A DNA stretch of 64,000 nt from Bradyrhizobium sp. SZCCT0148 (GCF_018129985.1 NZ_JAFCKT010000008.1:186001-250000); one strand, 5' to 3'. Counted from the stretch's first letter, positions 34,137 to 43,893 are shown. Notes: a model not told the origin generated them from the letters alone. Made by a program: numbers and translations.

Positions 34137-35276
34137 ATGAAAGTGCTGCACATCGCCGAGACGATCCGTGGCGGGATTGCGAGCTACCTGAACGAGTTGC
34201 ACCCACAGCAACAGGCGAGCTTCGGCACCGGCAACGTGCATTATGTCGTGCCGTCGGATCATCGTGGCGATCTTCCGGCGATCGATGACAATCAGATTAC
34301 GACGTTCGAACGATCAGGCCGCGGTGTTGCCGGCCTGTTCCAGATGTTGCGCGCAAGCATGCAAGCGCTGGATGCTTTCCGTCCCGATGTCGTGCACCTG
34401 CACTCCTCGTTTGCTGGCCTCGTGCTGCGCCCGGCGCTGGCGGCCCGCCCAGATGGCCCGCGCGTCGTCTATTGCCCGCACGGCTGGGCGTTTTCACGCG
34501 AGACCGGCCGCCTCAGTCATCTCGTGACGAAAGCCGCGGAGAAACTCCTCGCGCGCACGTCAGACCGAATCATCTGCATCTCCGGCGACGAGTTCAACGA
34601 AGCCGTTCGCGCAGGAATTCCCGCCGAGCGCCTCACCCTCGTCCATAACGGCATCTCGAGGAGCCGCACACCACAGCCCCTCGCGGCCGAGTGGACGTCC
34701 AGAAAGGTCAAGGTGCTGTTTATCGGGCGCCTGGACCGCCAGAAGGGCTTCGATCTCCTGATCGAAGCGGCACGCTCGCTCGAGGATGTGCTCGAGGTCC
34801 GCATGATCGGCGCCTCCGTCGTCAACAAATACGAAGGCCCCAGCGTCCCGTCGAACGTGTCCCTGCTGGGCTGGCTCGATCGTCCGACCATCGAGACCCA
34901 GCTCGAGGCAGCCGATCTCGTCGTAATACCGTCACGATGGGAAGCCTTCGGCCTTGTTGCGCTGGAAGCGATGCGCGCGGCCAAACCCATCCTGGCCTTC
35001 CGCAGCGGCGCGTTGCCCGAGATCGTCGTCGATGGCGTGACCGGCGTGCTCTGCGAGCCCGTTGCGGTCCAGCCGCTCGTCGATGGTTTCCGCCGGGCAC
35101 TCGATCTCGATCTCAAGGTGCTGGGACAGCGCGGCTACGACCGGTTCAAGCAGTTTTACGACGTTCAGAAGACGCATGGACAGTTGCAGCAGGTCTATAC
35201 CGAGCTGCTCCACGACGACCGGGCACCGATCGACGCGAAGGCGGGGCTGCAATCGGACCTCTCCAAGAATTTCTGA
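34137..35276 (+). CDS. GT4-family glycosyltransferase
   Basis: A 379-residue GT-B-fold enzyme starting MKVLHIAETIRGGIASYLNEL after GGAAGG. N-terminal acceptor domain with DVVHLHSSFAGLVLR and VVYCPHGWAFSRETG; C-terminal donor domain KVLFIGRLDRQKGFDLLIEAA, LEVRMIGAS, ADLVVIPSRWEAFGLVALEAMRAAKPILAF and VTGVLCEPVA. It resembles EPS galactosyl- or glucosyltransferases such as ExoF/PslF-type enzymes, but the sugar specificity cannot be read. It is 118 bases upstream of the PslG-like glycosidase, suggesting a shared block. Confidence 0.9.
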   Translation: MKVLHIAETIRGGIASYLNELHPQQQASFGTGNVHYVVPSDHRGDLPAIDDNQITTFERSGRGVAGLFQMLRASMQALDAFRPDVVHLHSSFAGLVLRPALAARPDGPRVVYCPHGWAFSRETGRLSHLVTKAAEKLLARTSDRIICISGDEFNEAVRAGIPAERLTLVHNGISRSRTPQPLAAEWTSRKVKVLFIGRLDRQKGFDLLIEAARSLEDVLEVRMIGASVVNKYEGPSVPSNVSLLGWLDRPTIETQLEAADLVVIPSRWEAFGLVALEAMRAAKPILAFRSGALPEIVVDGVTGVLCEPVAVQPLVDGFRRALDLDLKVLGQRGYDRFKQFYDVQKTHGQLQQVYTELLHDDRAPIDAKAGLQSDLSKNF

Positions 35277-35394
35277 TGGTTGCGCTGCTCCACGCTCACA
35301 CTTGCCCTCGCAGATGCAGGAGATCGCGATGGCGATATCATGGACAGGACTTGGCGTCACCGCGAACCCAGTACGCGCGAGCATGATCTAGCCG

Positions 35395-36726
35395 ATGACC
35401 ATCTCACGCACCTTGGTTCGCGGTAGCTTCCGCCTTGCCGGCCTCATCGCATCCATTTTTCTACCGGTTTCTGTCTCCGCACAGCAGGCGCAACCGCTCG
35501 ATGCCCGATTCCTTCTGGGGGTCGGCACCCATCAGGGGCTGGGTGGCCCGGTGAGCGCGCGCGGGTACGTGCCTTCGGAGAACGTCGGACAGATCAAGCA
35601 ACTCGGCCTCAATGCCTTCCGCGATGATTTTCCCTGGTCCGATTTTGAACTGGCGGGACGCCGCATGGGTTTCACGCCCAGGCTCGGCAGGCTCGAAGCA
35701 CAGGTCAGGTCCGGCGTCGCGCGCCCCCTCCTGATCCTTGCCTTCGGCCATCATCTGGTTCCGAATTCCTCGCCTCCGACCACCGATGAAGCGCGGCAGC
35801 GGTTCGCCGACTTTGCCGCGGCGGCAGCGCAATCGGTCGTGGCACAGCATCCTCTGTTCGAGCTCTGGAACGAATGGAATCTGGCGGGGAAGAAGGATCC
35901 GGCATTCTCGCCGGAGAACTATCTGGCGCTGGCGCAAGTCGCGCGACCGGCGGTGAAGCGGGTCGCGCCGAATGCGCCTTTCCTGGTCGGAGCGCTCGGC
36001 GACGATCCGGGCTGGACGTGGACGGAAAAGATGCTGCGGACCGGCATCCTTCAATATGCCGACGGCGCTTCGATCCATCTTTACAATTTCTGCATGGGCC
36101 CGAGCAAACGCACCTCCGCCGAAATCATTGAGCGGCTCACGGCGTTTCACCGTCTCGTCGGCCAGGCGAGCGGAAACCCCGACTTCCCGATCTATGTCAC
36201 CGAGACGGGCTGGACCACGGCCAGCAACAAATGCGGCGTCAGCGAGCAGGCCCAGGCCGACAATACCGCGCAGCTCATTCTGTGGGCGTCCACCGCGACG
36301 CGCTGGTTTAAGGGCATGTGGCTCTATGAGCTCAAGGACAGTGGAAAGAACCCTTCGGAGCTGGAGGATAATTTCGGTCTCTATCGTTTCGACAATTCGC
36401 CAAAGCCCGTCGCCTGCGCGGCCCAGGGGGCCTGGGCTTTCATTCGCCCCACTCTGAGTGCCGAGCGACGCGAGCTCGCCAACGGCGTCGTGTCTATCAA
36501 TGGATCGACGGCTTCGGGCGGCAGAGTTGCAGTCTGGTCCGAGGCCCCGGACCGACGTTACGAGATTCGGCTCAAAGGCGATCAACCAGGCGCAAGCTTT
36601 GCGATGCCGTGCGACCAGACGGCAAAGCCTGCGTCGGGGGTCTGGATCCCGGTCTCGAGCACACCGGTTTTGATTGCAGCCGATGACAGTGCCGTTCCTG
36701 CCCTGGAGATAAGGCCGGCGCGGTAA
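35395..36726 (+). CDS. PslG-like GH39 glycoside hydrolase
   Basis: A 443-residue exported protein (signal peptide MTISRTLVRGSFRLAGLIASIFLPVSVSAQ). It is a clan-A TIM-barrel glycosidase: FELWNEWNLAG has the acid/base Glu160 and PIYVTETGWTT the nucleophile Glu270. P. aeruginosa PslG (442 residues, Glu165 and Glu276) has nearly the same length and spacing. PslG is an endoglycosidase encoded in the Psl polysaccharide operon and is needed for export or trimming of the polymer. It sits in the glycosyltransferase block with a 30-base gap to the next gene. Trimming of the polymer made here is inferred. Confidence 0.82.
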   Translation: MTISRTLVRGSFRLAGLIASIFLPVSVSAQQAQPLDARFLLGVGTHQGLGGPVSARGYVPSENVGQIKQLGLNAFRDDFPWSDFELAGRRMGFTPRLGRLEAQVRSGVARPLLILAFGHHLVPNSSPPTTDEARQRFADFAAAAAQSVVAQHPLFELWNEWNLAGKKDPAFSPENYLALAQVARPAVKRVAPNAPFLVGALGDDPGWTWTEKMLRTGILQYADGASIHLYNFCMGPSKRTSAEIIERLTAFHRLVGQASGNPDFPIYVTETGWTTASNKCGVSEQAQADNTAQLILWASTATRWFKGMWLYELKDSGKNPSELEDNFGLYRFDNSPKPVACAAQGAWAFIRPTLSAERRELANGVVSINGSTASGGRVAVWSEAPDRRYEIRLKGDQPGASFAMPCDQTAKPASGVWIPVSSTPVLIAADDSAVPALEIRPAR

Positions 36727-36756
36727 ACGCGATTTTACAGACATGAGGTTGACGCG

Positions 36757-38031
36757 ATGAAAGTTCTTTTGACGTCCACGCTTTATCCGACGCCTCAGGC
36801 CCCAAAGATCGTCGGCGGCGCCGAGATCTTCGCCCGACGCTTCGCCGAAGGACTCGTGCAACGCGGTGACGAGGTGGAAGTCATCCGGGCCGCATCCACG
36901 CCCGGGCAAGCTGCGGAAACCTGCGACGGCATCAACGTCTATTCCGCGCCGGTGCGGAACGTCTATCTGCCCTTCACGGAGCAGAAGAACGTTGTATTGC
37001 GCAGCATCTGGCACGCGGTCGACGACTGGCAGATGCAGGCGCCCTTGATCGCGGAACGCATCCGCGCTTTCAAGCCCGACGTGCTGCATTCCAATAACCT
37101 GTCGGGCCTTACCACCGCGATCTGGCGCGTCGCCGCCCAGCTCGGCGTTCCCGTGCTGCATACGCTGCACGACTATTACCTGACCTGCCCGCGCTGCTCG
37201 CGCTTTCACAAGGGCCGGTCCTGCGAGCGCACCTGCGCGAGCTGCGGAATCCTGACCTTCCATCGCAAGCGCGCCACGCATTGGCTCAGCGCCGTGGTCG
37301 GCGTCAGCGAGCGCGTCCTGTCGATTCATACCGACATGGGCATGTTCTCGGAGACGCCTATCCGCACCGTGATCCGCAATGCCTCGACCGAGCCGCCGCG
37401 CGAGCCCTACCCCCGTCCCATCTGCACCACGGAAGTAACGTTCGGATTCATCGGCCGCCTCACGGAGGAAAAGGGCATCGACAATTTGATGCACGCGCTT
37501 GCTCTGCTGCCCCGTGATCGCATTCGCATGTTGATCGCCGGCCGGGTCAGCGAGGAGGAGCAACGACGCCTGAAGACCCTCGCGCCGGATGCGCGAATAG
37601 AGTTCATGGGCTTCGTAGCACCGGACGATTTCTACAGGCAGGTTGACGTGGTGGTCGCACCCTCCATCTGGCACGACCCCGGTCCGCTTGTCGTCGCAGA
37701 TGCCAAGGCGGCCGGCAGGCCGCTGCTGGGAACGCGCTTCGGGGGCATGCCCGAGGTCATCGAGCACGGCCTGACCGGCTGGCTCACCGAAGCCGATCCG
37801 CAATCCCTTGCCAGAAGCATGCTCGCGATCGCAGCCGATCCGCACAAGATCGACGAGATCAGCCGGCGCCTCATCGCCGATACCAACAAGTGGATATTCT
37901 CCGACGTGCTGTCGTCATACAAGAACTTGTATGAGCAATTGCGCGAGCAGCGAATGTCGCGCATGCGCGCTGTAGCGTCCGACGCGCCCCAGGGGCGGAC
38001 CGTCGGCAAGGAGCGCCTCATTCCGAGATGA
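36757..38031 (+). CDS. GT4-family glycosyltransferase with Cys cluster
   Basis: A 424-residue GT-B enzyme. MKVLLTSTLYPTPQAPKIVGGAEIFARRFAEGL opens the acceptor domain. A cysteine-rich insert, LTCPRCSRFHKGRSCERTCASCG, lies in the position common to some bacterial GT4 enzymes and may bind a metal or stabilise the fold. The donor domain has FGFIGRLTEEKGIDNLMHAL, DVVVAPSIWHDPGPLVVADAKAAGRPLLGT and GLTGWLTEAD. Start codon follows GTTGACGCG. The last 4 bases (ATGA) overlap the flippase gene, so translation is coupled. Confidence 0.88.
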   Translation: MKVLLTSTLYPTPQAPKIVGGAEIFARRFAEGLVQRGDEVEVIRAASTPGQAAETCDGINVYSAPVRNVYLPFTEQKNVVLRSIWHAVDDWQMQAPLIAERIRAFKPDVLHSNNLSGLTTAIWRVAAQLGVPVLHTLHDYYLTCPRCSRFHKGRSCERTCASCGILTFHRKRATHWLSAVVGVSERVLSIHTDMGMFSETPIRTVIRNASTEPPREPYPRPICTTEVTFGFIGRLTEEKGIDNLMHALALLPRDRIRMLIAGRVSEEEQRRLKTLAPDARIEFMGFVAPDDFYRQVDVVVAPSIWHDPGPLVVADAKAAGRPLLGTRFGGMPEVIEHGLTGWLTEADPQSLARSMLAIAADPHKIDEISRRLIADTNKWIFSDVLSSYKNLYEQLREQRMSRMRAVASDAPQGRTVGKERLIPR

Positions 38032-39419
38032 CACGCCTCCTCGCCATGGCGGGCTATGTCTATCAGAGCGCCGCGGCGATCGTCCTGATCTTCGCGATCA
38101 GCCATCTGCTGCCCGCCGCCGACTACACCAACTTTTCGCTCACGCTGGCCTCGAGCCAATTGCTCTGCGTCCTGATGTTCGAGTGGCTACAGCTGGCCGG
38201 ACTGCGGTTTCTCGCCGCAGCCCGGGCGAACGAGGCGGCTCGGCTGAGGTGGTCGCTGCTTACAGCAGGCCTGTCGAGCGCGGCCGCGCTCCTTGTGGTC
38301 GGAAGCTGCGCGTCTCTGGTCAGCCTGCTCCCGATGGGGGCCATTGCGCTGGGCCTCGGCATATCCGTGCTCCAGGGCCTGACGGATCTTTACTTCCTGT
38401 CGATACGTCTGTCCGACCGGCTGGGTCTCTCCTCCTTTCTGCTTGCGTTGCGCGCAACGGCCCTTCTGGCAGGGGCAGCCGCGGGAAGCGTGATTTCTGG
38501 AACGGCCGAAGCGGCGCTGATTGGGATTGCCGCCGGGCAAGCCTTCGGCCTCCTTGCCGGCCTTATCGCCCATCGCTCGCCGATGAAGCGCGGGTCGTTG
38601 CAGGACATGCTGGCCGACTGGAAGGATTTCTCCCGCTACGGCATGCTCGCGGCGGGCGCGTCCGTCATCCATCTGTCGGTACCGGTGCTGCTCCGTGTCG
38701 TCGTCATTGGTCAGCTGGGTGCGACAGGCGCCGGGGCCGGATTCTCGATTGCGCTCGACCTCTTGCAGCGTCCCTTCTGGGTCCTCAATGCAGCGATCCA
38801 CACCGTAAGCTATCCGGAATTGATCGACGACTTCGAACACGGAGGCAGCGCAAAATCGGTGCAGTCGGCGCGGCGGATGTTCGAGTTCATGATCTGCACG
38901 ACCCTCGTGCTGCTTGGTGGTCTCATTGGATTCATCCCAGACGCCGCCCGTATCCTGGTGCCGCCGGCGAGCGTGGATGGCTTTATCGAGACGGCGCCGA
39001 CGGTTGCCGCCTTCTATTTCCTGCACACCCATTTGCAGGCGACGATCGCGGTCGTGCCCCACCTCGAGAAGCTGGCGACCAGGCTCGTCGTCGTCGCGGC
39101 CGGCCAGCTCGCCCTCGTCGTGTCCTTCGCCCTGGTCGCGATGTCGGCCGGCCTGTCGCCTCGAGGGGCGGTCAACTGCGCTTCACTCGCTACGCTCGCC
39201 ACGATATTGGTCGCGCTCGGTCCCACCCTGCGATTCGAAGCGTTCCCCCGCTGGCCGTTGGTCGTGCAGGCGGGATTGGCCGCAATGTTGATCGGATCGC
39301 TTGGTTGGGTACCTACGGGGCCCGCGGCATGGCTCGCCGGCAAGATTGTGATCGCCGCGATTGCGACCGCTGTCGTCGGATGGCGCGGAGATTTTCTGAT
39401 GTTGGCCCGCCGCGCCTGA
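38028..39419 (+). CDS. Wzx-like polysaccharide flippase (MOP family)
   Basis: A 463-residue integral-membrane protein with 12-14 predicted helices and no charged catalytic motif; MTRLLAMAGYVYQSAAAIVLIFAISHLLPAADY and FSRYGMLAAGASVIHLSVPVLLRVVVIGQL fit the polysaccharide-transport MOP/MATE-like superfamily. It is expected to move undecaprenyl-linked sugar repeat units across the inner membrane. It overlaps the upstream glycosyltransferase by 4 bases. A second, different flippase lies on the minus strand at 46681-48138. Confidence 0.85.
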   Translation: MTRLLAMAGYVYQSAAAIVLIFAISHLLPAADYTNFSLTLASSQLLCVLMFEWLQLAGLRFLAAARANEAARLRWSLLTAGLSSAAALLVVGSCASLVSLLPMGAIALGLGISVLQGLTDLYFLSIRLSDRLGLSSFLLALRATALLAGAAAGSVISGTAEAALIGIAAGQAFGLLAGLIAHRSPMKRGSLQDMLADWKDFSRYGMLAAGASVIHLSVPVLLRVVVIGQLGATGAGAGFSIALDLLQRPFWVLNAAIHTVSYPELIDDFEHGGSAKSVQSARRMFEFMICTTLVLLGGLIGFIPDAARILVPPASVDGFIETAPTVAAFYFLHTHLQATIAVVPHLEKLATRLVVVAAGQLALVVSFALVAMSAGLSPRGAVNCASLATLATILVALGPTLRFEAFPRWPLVVQAGLAAMLIGSLGWVPTGPAAWLAGKIVIAAIATAVVGWRGDFLMLARRA

Positions 39420-39984
39420 TTGGTCGCAGCGGCAGGCGGCAAGACCAGCCGGGTTCCGATGCGGAACTCGCTTGCCTCATCCGATCAGGCTTCGACCGCG
39501 ATTGCACCGTCTTTGAGCAGGCACAACCATTACGCGCATATCTTACATCTTAACCGCCTATGGAGCCGGCACCTACGAACTTCCCGTGCAGGTTGGCGCA
39601 AGCTGCACGGGGGAAACGAGACGGAATTCGTACGAGAGACAGGCCGGCCTAAAATTGCCTTGCTGCTCTCTGTCGACTCGCGCACCGCGAGCATCCCGCT
39701 CAGGAGTTCAAAATCCGTCATTTGAATAGATTCCAATTTGCGCAGCTTGCGCAGACATTCAGCAGCGCGAATTGCAAAAATCTTTAAAGCGCCTTTCTCA
39801 CGTCATGCTGTCCCGGCATCGTATCAATATTCTGCTGCAACACGGAGCGAGTCTGTTCCTGCACAAGGAACCGCGTTTCGCTCGCGATTTGTAGCTTCGA
39901 TTTTTATCTGAAATTCACACTCGACAGAGAAGCTTGAACGCAATCCCTGCGAGCAATTTCGTTCGCGCTGAAATCGAGTGTGCA
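39420..39984. other. Long intergenic region before secreted glycosidase
   Basis: A 565-base gap with visibly lower GC in its last 200 bases. It contains the hairpin at 39583-39611 and a direct repeat of TTGCGCAG at about 39738-39753 (TTTGCGCAGCTTGCGCAG). A long leader or regulatory region for the gene at 39985 is likely. I see no gene in it. Confidence 0.5.
39583..39611. promoter_or_regulatory. Stem-loop in the leader of the giant glycosidase gene
   Basis: CCCGTGCAG and CTGCACGGG form a perfect 9-bp stem with an 11-base loop, followed by a purine-rich run rather than T residues, so it is not a standard terminator. Confidence 0.5.
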
Positions 39985-42900
39985 ATGTCCGATCAGACCA
40001 TCCTGTCCGCCAGCGGATTCATCAACTCCATTGGCGTCAACACGCATGCCGGCTTCGGCTGGACCGGCTACAACAATCTCGCGCTGATGGTCGATGACCT
40101 GAAGTATCTAGGCGTCACCCATCTCCGCGACGCCATGGGGACCAGCCCGGCCGCGCAACCCGTCGTCGAGGGTCTGGCGGCTGCCGGCTACAAATTCGAC
40201 TTCCTGGTGTCATCCGCGCTGCCCCAGAGCGGCACAACCGGGCTGCAGAACTACATCGCCTCGCTGCAGAAATTTGCAACGAGCCACCCGGGCAGCATCA
40301 GCTCCATCGAGGGGCTCAACGAAGCCAATCACCAGCCCTTCAGCTACAACGGCAGCTCGAGCCTGAACGCCGCGGCTCAATTTCAGAGCGCGCTCTATCA
40401 GGCGGTCAATGCCAACGCCACGCTCGGCAGCATCCCCGTGTACAATCTGTCACTGGCCTACAACGATCCGCAGGGCTACAGCCAGCTCGGCAACATGTCA
40501 GGCTCGGTCGACTACGCCAATGCGCATGCCTATGTCAGCACCAGCCTGACGACCAGCAGCTCGCTTGCCGCGACCCTGAGCGCCGTCATGACCGCGGCAC
40601 CGGGAAAGCCGGTCGTCATCACCGAGACCGGCTACACGACGCAGGCCAACACCCAATATCTCGGCGTCAACGAGACGGTGCAGGCCAAATCGATCCTGAA
40701 CACCCTGGTCGATGCCTACAAGGCGGGCGTGAGCGCGACTTATCTCTACGAGCTATTCGACCGCGACTCCTCCGCCAGCAATACCAATCCCGAAGCCAAT
40801 TTCGGACTGTTCAATTCCGACGGGACGCCAAAGCTCGCCGCCACTGCCATTCACAACCTGACGACCATTCTGGCCGACGACGGCAAAGGGGGCCTGCAGC
40901 CGACTGATCCACTGAACTACACCCTGAGCAACACGCCGGCCACCGGCAACAGCATGGTGCTCGGCAAGAGCAACGGCGCCTACGAGCTCGTCGTGTGGGC
41001 CGAGCCGAAGCTCTGGAACGATCCCACCGATACCGAGGTCTCCAATCCGGCTCAGACGGTCAACGTGAACCTCGGCGGCGTGCATCATTCGGTCAAGGTG
41101 TACGACACGCTGACCGGAACCACCGCGATCGCCAGCTATACCGACGTCAGCACGATCACTATTCCGGTCAGCGACCACCCGCTGATCATCGAGATCGACG
41201 CGCCTCCTACCGCCACGACTCCGCCGGACACGAGGACCGGCGTCAGCGGCACCGCAGCCCAGATCGTGCCGCAACTGTCCGACCTCAGCCACTCGACGGC
41301 GCTCCAGACGATCACGCTGACCGACTCGCACGTCCTGCCAGTCGCCTCGAAGGCGACCATGGACTACATGATCGCCCATTACGGCGGCGCTCTATCCAAG
41401 ATACAGGGCGGATACTCGTTCTCAGTGACGAATACGGCCGCGTCTTGGAGCAGCACGAAGACCTATAATTCCAGCGGTACGCTTGTGTCGAAGTCGGACA
41501 CCGGCCTGAATGCGAGCGGGCAGCCGACCTCGACCACCGTCGCCTACACCGACGGATCGCAGGACCTGATCAGCTACACCGGCGGCGTAAAGACGAAATT
41601 CGTTCACGTCGGCGCCGACGCTACACGGACCACCGATACCTACAACACGGCCGGAACCCTGCTAAGCGAAGTGGTCCAGAAGTCCGACGGCTATTACTCC
41701 ACGACGCTCTACACGAGCGGTGTGAAGACGGCTGCCTACGTCAGGAACGCGGACCGCTCCCAGGACAATTACACCTACGGCATCACGGGCAAGAGCTTCA
41801 CCACCCAGGTGCAGCACCTCGATGCGTCCGGAAAGGTCACCTCGGTAACCCGCAGCCATGCCGACGGCTCGCTGGACTCGACTCAAGTCTACAATGCCGA
41901 CGGCAGCAGCGTGATCACCGCGTACAGCGCCACGGGGGTGAAGCTGGTCCAGACCGCTTATCACGCCGACCACAGCAAGGACGTCTGGACCTACAACATC
42001 ACAGGCCAGAATTACACGAGCGAGCACGACGTCTACAACGCCACCGGCTTCCTCACCAGCCTGACGCGATTGCACAGCGACGGCAGCCTCGCCTTCAAGC
42101 TTACCCAGACGACCGACGGCACCAAGACGACCGATTGGTACAATGCCGCCGGCAGCCACACCAGCGAAGTAATCCAGAAGGCCGACGGCTTTTCCTCGAC
42201 CACGCTCTACAGCAACGGCGTCAAGACCAACGCCTATGTCAAGAACGCCGACGGCAGCCAGGACAACACTGCTTACGGCATCACAGGCCAGAGCTACACC
42301 ACGCTGATCCAGCACGTCGATCCCTCGGGCAAGGTCACAGCCGTGACCCGCAAGCATGCCGACGGCACGCTCGACTATTCTCAGGTCATCAACGGCGACG
42401 GCAGCAGCGTCGTCACCAATTACAATGCCGCTGGCACACGGACCAAGGAAACCGACTTCCATGCCGACGGCAGCAAGGACATTTTCCTGTTCAACATCAC
42501 CGGCCAGACCTACACGACCGAGCACGACATCTACGATGCAACCGGCTTCCTCACCACGCTGATACGCAAGCACGCCGACGGCAGCATGGCATTCAAGCTG
42601 TTGCAGAGCGCGGATGGGACCAAGACCACGGACTGGTACGACGCCAAGGGCATTCTCACCAGCGAGGTGTTCGAGAAGCCGAGCGGCTACAGCTCGACCA
42701 CGGTGTACACCAACGGCGTGAAGACGGCGGCCTATATCACCAACGCCGACCAGAGCCACGACAATTACAGCTACAACATCACCGGCCAGAGCTATACGAC
42801 GCAGTACCAGCATCTCGATCCGGCTGGCCGGACGACCGAGGTCACCCGCTGGCATGCGGACAATTCGCTCGATTACACCCAGATAATCAACGGCGACGGC

Positions 42901-43893
42901 AGCAGCGTGGTCACCAACTACGATGCAGCAGGCGTCAAGAAGACGGAAACCGACTACCACGCTGATGGTTCGAAGGACGTCTTTCAGTTCAACGTCGTCG
43001 GCCAGAGCTACACGAACGAGCACGACAGCTACGATTCGACCGGCTTCCTCACCGACATCGTTCGCACCCACACCGACAACAGCCTGGCCTTCACGCTGAA
43101 GCAGAGCGCCGACGGCACCAAGACCTCCGACTGGTACGATGCGCACGGCGTCATCACCAGCGAGGTGACGACCAAGAGCGATGGCTACAGCTCCACGACC
43201 GTCTATAGCGGCGGCGTGAAGAGCGCTGCCTACATCAAGAACGCCGACGGCACGTCCGACAACTGGAACTACAACATCACCGGGCAGTCCTACACCACCC
43301 AGCATCAGCACCTCGATGCCTCCGGCAAGATGGTCGAGCTCACCCGGACCCACGCCGACGGTACCCTGGACTATACCCAGGTCATCCATGACGACGGCAG
43401 CAAGCTGACCGACATCTACAACAGCGCCGGCGCCAAGACCCAGGAGATCGCCAACAACACCGACGGCTCCAAGGACGTCTTCCTGTTCAACTTCAACGGG
43501 CAGTCCGGGACGACGCAGCACGAGAACTACAACTCCGCCAGCGCGCTGCAATTCGTCGATCAGAGCAAGGCCGACGGCACCCACAATGTCACGGCCGTCG
43601 CCGGCGGCGTGACGATCCAGGGCGGGGCCGGCAACGACGTGTTCTCGGCCGCGCCGAACTCGACCACCATTGCCTATGATCATGGCCAGGACCAGATCCT
43701 CAACTTCCAGGCCGGCAACGGCGCAACGCACGACGTGGTCCAGATCTCGAAGCTGCTGGCCGCGGACTACAGTCACCTGCAAATGACGCAGTCCGGCACG
43801 AACGCGCTGATCACGTTTTCGGCCAATGATTCGCTCCTGCTGAAGAACGTCTATGTCTCCAGCCTGACGAGCCACGACTTCGTGTTCGTCTGA
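39985..43893 (+). CDS. Secreted clan-A glycosidase with four 166-aa repeats
   Basis: A 1302-residue protein from ATG 39985 (MSDQTILSASGFINSIGVNTHAGFGW); an in-frame TTG at 39934 adds 17 residues and is less likely. Residues about 10-320 are a TIM-barrel glycosidase related to GH39: SIEGLNEANHQPF has candidate acid/base Glu113 and KPVVITETGYTTQ nucleophile Glu214. Residues about 320-410 form a beta-sandwich linker. Residues 549 to about 1210 are four tandem repeats of exactly 166 residues, built on YNITGQSYTT, NADGSQDN and DGSSVVTNY units. The end has one calcium-binding-type GGAGNDVF and a short C-terminal tail without a signal peptide at the start, which suggests type I secretion; no ABC exporter lies near. 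Likely acts outside the cell on the EPS; inferred. Confidence 0.85.
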   Translation: MSDQTILSASGFINSIGVNTHAGFGWTGYNNLALMVDDLKYLGVTHLRDAMGTSPAAQPVVEGLAAAGYKFDFLVSSALPQSGTTGLQNYIASLQKFATSHPGSISSIEGLNEANHQPFSYNGSSSLNAAAQFQSALYQAVNANATLGSIPVYNLSLAYNDPQGYSQLGNMSGSVDYANAHAYVSTSLTTSSSLAATLSAVMTAAPGKPVVITETGYTTQANTQYLGVNETVQAKSILNTLVDAYKAGVSATYLYELFDRDSSASNTNPEANFGLFNSDGTPKLAATAIHNLTTILADDGKGGLQPTDPLNYTLSNTPATGNSMVLGKSNGAYELVVWAEPKLWNDPTDTEVSNPAQTVNVNLGGVHHSVKVYDTLTGTTAIASYTDVSTITIPVSDHPLIIEIDAPPTATTPPDTRTGVSGTAAQIVPQLSDLSHSTALQTITLTDSHVLPVASKATMDYMIAHYGGALSKIQGGYSFSVTNTAASWSSTKTYNSSGTLVSKSDTGLNASGQPTSTTVAYTDGSQDLISYTGGVKTKFVHVGADATRTTDTYNTAGTLLSEVVQKSDGYYSTTLYTSGVKTAAYVRNADRSQDNYTYGITGKSFTTQVQHLDASGKVTSVTRSHADGSLDSTQVYNADGSSVITAYSATGVKLVQTAYHADHSKDVWTYNITGQNYTSEHDVYNATGFLTSLTRLHSDGSLAFKLTQTTDGTKTTDWYNAAGSHTSEVIQKADGFSSTTLYSNGVKTNAYVKNADGSQDNTAYGITGQSYTTLIQHVDPSGKVTAVTRKHADGTLDYSQVINGDGSSVVTNYNAAGTRTKETDFHADGSKDIFLFNITGQTYTTEHDIYDATGFLTTLIRKHADGSMAFKLLQSADGTKTTDWYDAKGILTSEVFEKPSGYSSTTVYTNGVKTAAYITNADQSHDNYSYNITGQSYTTQYQHLDPAGRTTEVTRWHADNSLDYTQIINGDGSSVVTNYDAAGVKKTETDYHADGSKDVFQFNVVGQSYTNEHDSYDSTGFLTDIVRTHTDNSLAFTLKQSADGTKTSDWYDAHGVITSEVTTKSDGYSSTTVYSGGVKSAAYIKNADGTSDNWNYNITGQSYTTQHQHLDASGKMVELTRTHADGTLDYTQVIHDDGSKLTDIYNSAGAKTQEIANNTDGSKDVFLFNFNGQSGTTQHENYNSASALQFVDQSKADGTHNVTAVAGGVTIQGGAGNDVFSAAPNSTTIAYDHGQDQILNFQAGNGATHDVVQISKLLAADYSHLQMTQSGTNALITFSANDSLLLKNVYVSSLTSHDFVFV
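41629..43600 (+). repeat. Tandem 498-bp coding repeats, four copies
   Basis: Copies start at 41629, 42127, 42625 and 43123, with exact 498-bp spacing and no length change in the first three; the last copy loses its final third. Each contains two related sub-repeats (NADGS...TGQSYTT and HADGS...TGQTYTT), so the array grew from smaller units. Confidence 0.9.

Noticed and set aside
41629..43600. Regular repeats considered as a CRISPR array
   Set aside because: Units are 498 bp, in frame and part of one long protein; there are no short repeats with unique spacers and no cas genes.
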